From an uncultured Sutterella sp. (GTDB taxonomy: Bacteria; Pseudomonadota; Gammaproteobacteria; Burkholderiales; Burkholderiaceae_F): a stretch of 6,794 nt of DNA. The position numbers and the translations under genes were made by a program. Location: positions 1 through 6,794 of the forward strand of contig CAAFNI010000096.1 in NCBI GenBank assembly GCA_900764215.1, given 5' to 3'. The notes below the pieces were generated by a model. The model did no database searches. It was not told where the DNA came from and saw only the letters and a program-made list of their open reading frames with translations. Within the stretch, counting starts at the first letter, position 1, and every line of letters starts with the position of its first letter. This document shows positions 5,762 to 6,794 of this stretch, one piece after another.

Positions 5762-5921
5762 CTGGACGGACTCCGGTCTCTAAAGGTGCACTGCAGGGAA
5801 TCATATCCAAATGATAGACTCAAATGCGGCATTCCGTCCGACGGCGAACGCTCACCCAACGGGTCTTCCCGGGTGTCAGACGGGCTTCCCTTACCCAACA
5901 ATGCACCCGCTTTTCACCTCT
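5762..5921. promoter_or_regulatory. Divergent upstream region of recD2 and the antitoxin-like gene
   Basis: About 160 bases with no convincing coding. Read leftward, -10-like hexamers TATCAT and TATGAT lie in the 5797-5818 region, but no good -35 precedes them, so the recD2 promoter may be activator-dependent or diverge from consensus. The palindrome AATGCGGCATT (5823-5833) sits immediately upstream. Two related copies, ACGGGTCTTCCC (5859-5870) and ACGGGCTTCCC (5880-5890), form an imperfect direct repeat. The rightward frame is open back to an ATG at 5811, so part of this region could be translated. Confidence 0.35.
5819..5832. repeat. 14-bp element shared with the tetR promoter region
   Basis: CTCAAATGCGGCAT here matches CTCAAATGCCGCAT at 2783-2796 in 13 of 14 bases; the single difference is the centre of the ATGCSGCAT palindrome, making the cores exact reverse complements. 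Here it lies upstream of recD2; the other copy lies between the predicted -35 and -10 boxes of tetR. It could be a common operator, but chance is not excluded with two copies. Confidence 0.4.
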
Positions 5922-6281
5922 ATGAACACAGACGCTCACATCTCGCCCTTGGTCTCATGCGAAGAGACGCACGGTCTCCCGCAAGCCGAAGCGCTCCGGG
6001 AAACGGCCGCGACGCCGTCGGCCGCCCCTCTCGAAAAACGGTCGGCCGACGGCGTCGGTGGGCGATACGGCATTTTTCCCAGCGCTGAAGCTGCCATTGC
6101 TGAGGCTCTTCATACATCCGCATGCGAAGGTCGAACGGTCCCGGCCAATGAGGTCGAAGATCTGTGGAAAGTTGTTCGAGGTGAAATATCCAGACAAGAT
6201 CTGATCAAGAAATATGTCGCCGAGGCTCTCGCAAAAGAGGAGGCGCTCGAGCGCATCGGAGGGGCGCAGGATCGGCATTGA
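5922..6281 (+). CDS. VbhA-like Fic-toxin antitoxin domain protein (orphan)
   Basis: A 119-residue protein from the chosen start. Residues 55-103 resemble the antitoxin VbhA domain: two helices holding A-x-x-E-A-L-H-T-S-A-C-E-G (58-70) and V-E-D-L-W-K-V-V-R-G-E-I-S-x-x-D-L-I-K-K-Y (78-98). T65-SAC-E69-G70 fits the (S/T)xxxE(G/N) inhibition motif, whose Glu blocks ATP binding in Fic AMP-transferases; the R-G-E-I-S turn is also typical. The N-terminal 50 residues are low in predicted structure, unlike known antitoxins, and are encoded over a strong inverted repeat. No Fic gene follows: the stop at 6279-6281 abuts the stop of the convergent gene, although family members usually overlap the toxin gene. 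The start is uncertain: ATGs at 5922, 5901 and 5811 share the frame; only 5811 has a weak purine-rich site (AGGGAA, 10 bases upstream). By hand count the 3' half (6121-6240) is about 50% GC, well below its neighbours, suggesting acquisition. The family call is pattern-based. Confidence 0.58.
   Translation: MNTDAHISPLVSCEETHGLPQAEALRETAATPSAAPLEKRSADGVGGRYGIFPSAEAAIAEALHTSACEGRTVPANEVEDLWKVVRGEISRQDLIKKYVAEALAKEEALERIGGAQDRH
6010..6057. repeat. Perfect 15-bp inverted repeat inside the antitoxin-like gene
   Basis: Arms 6010-6024 (CGACGCCGTCGGCCG) and 6043-6057 (its exact reverse complement) flank an 18-base loop. The stem is very GC-rich and would be stable in RNA from either strand. No U-tract follows within ten bases in either direction, so it is not a standard intrinsic terminator. 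It covers the segment encoding about residues 30-46 of the antitoxin-like protein, just upstream of the conserved domain. Confidence 0.7.
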
Positions 6282-6794
6282 TCAAATGAACCTGTGCCAG
6301 GTCGCAGCCGTCATGCGCGCCGCAAAGGCGAACGCGGCGGGAAAGACCGGCAGCCACTGCGGGGGATAGGAGGGACAGAGGATCGCAATGGCCCCGAGGC
6401 AAATCGCGAGGAGCTGAAGCGACAGGCTTGCCGTCCACCAGGTCGGACTCGGCGCGTGGTATTCGGCTTCGCGAATGCGCCGTCTCACGAACCCGTCCGC
6501 AAGGAGCGCCAGGATGAAGGGCATCAGTGCAAGGGTGCCCGCGGTCATCACGGCAAGGCGCTGGGCCGCCATCACGAAAAGGCTCTTCATGGCGCGCAGC
6601 CACTCGGTCTGCGTCGTGCGCTCGGCCGCTTCGCCGATCCCGGCGAACGCGTCCCGGCGCACGGGGGCCGCCCCGTCGGGCCTCAGCGTATAGCGTTCCG
6701 GCGCAGTCGTGAGCCACGCGAGCGCGTCGAGATAGTCGACGGCAAGCGCCGCCGCCCTCTCGGGCATCGGGAGGCCCTCGCCCGTTCTCAGCAT
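6282..6794 (-). CDS. Integral membrane protein resembling DUF4400 (conjugative element) proteins, 5' end possibly outside
   Basis: The frame is open from the right window edge; the last codon in view happens to be an ATG, so the true start may lie beyond the window. In the 170 residues seen, an amphipathic Ala- and Arg-rich region (1-68) precedes three hydrophobic segments at about 72-100, 121-142 and 146-165. Between the first two lies L-L-A-D-G-F-V-R-R-R-I-R-E-A-E-Y-H, strongly positive and therefore predicted cytoplasmic. This arrangement, with D-G-(L/F)-V-R-R-x-I-R after the first long membrane helix, resembles DUF4400/TIGR03747 membrane proteins found beside traD in integrating conjugative elements, which are thought to assist the mating apparatus. 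The match is from remembered family features and is moderate; an unrelated membrane protein is possible. Its TGA abuts the TGA of the convergent antitoxin-like gene, forming TGATCA. No terminator is visible between them. Confidence 0.5.
   Translation of the reverse strand: MLRTGEGLPMPERAAALAVDYLDALAWLTTAPERYTLRPDGAAPVRRDAFAGIGEAAERTTQTEWLRAMKSLFVMAAQRLAVMTAGTLALMPFILALLADGFVRRRIREAEYHAPSPTWWTASLSLQLLAICLGAIAILCPSYPPQWLPVFPAAFAFAARMTAATWHRFI

Noticed and set aside
5039..6088. A 349-codon + strand open frame running from inside recD2 into the antitoxin-like gene
   Set aside because: It is antisense to conserved RecD2 domains for most of its length and out of frame with the antitoxin-like gene; it has no recognisable motif.
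5955..6278. A leftward 107-codon frame antisense to the antitoxin-like gene
   Set aside because: No ribosome binding site or family motif, and the + strand frame carries a specific recognised domain pattern.
1..6794. tRNA, rRNA, CRISPR array or insertion sequence
   Set aside because: No cloverleaf, rRNA-like sequence, regularly spaced direct repeats or transposase-like product was found on reading both strands.

Overview
The window is GC-rich, densely packed and reads as a gut-type betaproteobacterium, most plausibly a Sutterella-like member of the Burkholderiales. This is inferred from the GC-rich coding style and from a secreted flavoprotein/tetrahaem cytochrome c pair under a local TetR regulator, a gene type abundant in that group. 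No rRNA, tRNA or marker gene settles the taxonomy.

Left part (1-3501). The window opens with the 5' end of a leftward gene of uncertain function (1-281) and then a non-coding stretch of about 320 bases. Next comes a two-gene leftward operon: an FAD-dependent reductase of the fumarate reductase/flavocytochrome c family with a Tat-like leader (1046-2608), followed by a small periplasmic tetrahaem c-type cytochrome (686-1021), closed by a strong intrinsic terminator (592-633). Together they amount to a Shewanella-type flavocytochrome c split into two proteins: the cytochrome should carry electrons from the membrane quinol pool to the flavoprotein, which reduces an organic acceptor. The active site keeps the predicted proton donor Arg and one carboxylate-binding pair but appears to lack the other carboxylate pocket, so the acceptor is probably not fumarate. 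A divergent TetR/AcrR-family gene (2842-3501) shares the upstream region, which is crowded with inverted repeats and is the likely switch for the operon.

Middle (3539-5761). A complete leftward recD2 encodes a 740-residue RecD-like 5'-3' DNA helicase. It converges with the tetR gene across 37 bases.

Right part (5762-6794). The stretch after recD2 looks like accessory DNA. A rightward small gene (about 5922-6281) has a C-terminal half resembling VbhA-type antitoxins of Fic toxins, including a T-x-x-x-E-G inhibition motif, but no Fic toxin follows. Its stop codon abuts the stop of a convergent leftward membrane-protein gene (6282-6794, running to the window edge) that resembles DUF4400-type proteins of integrating conjugative elements. 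The antitoxin's 3' half is clearly less GC-rich than its surroundings, and its 5' half contains a perfect 15-bp inverted repeat. A 14-bp motif in the recD2 upstream region recurs, 13 of 14 identical, in the tetR promoter region.
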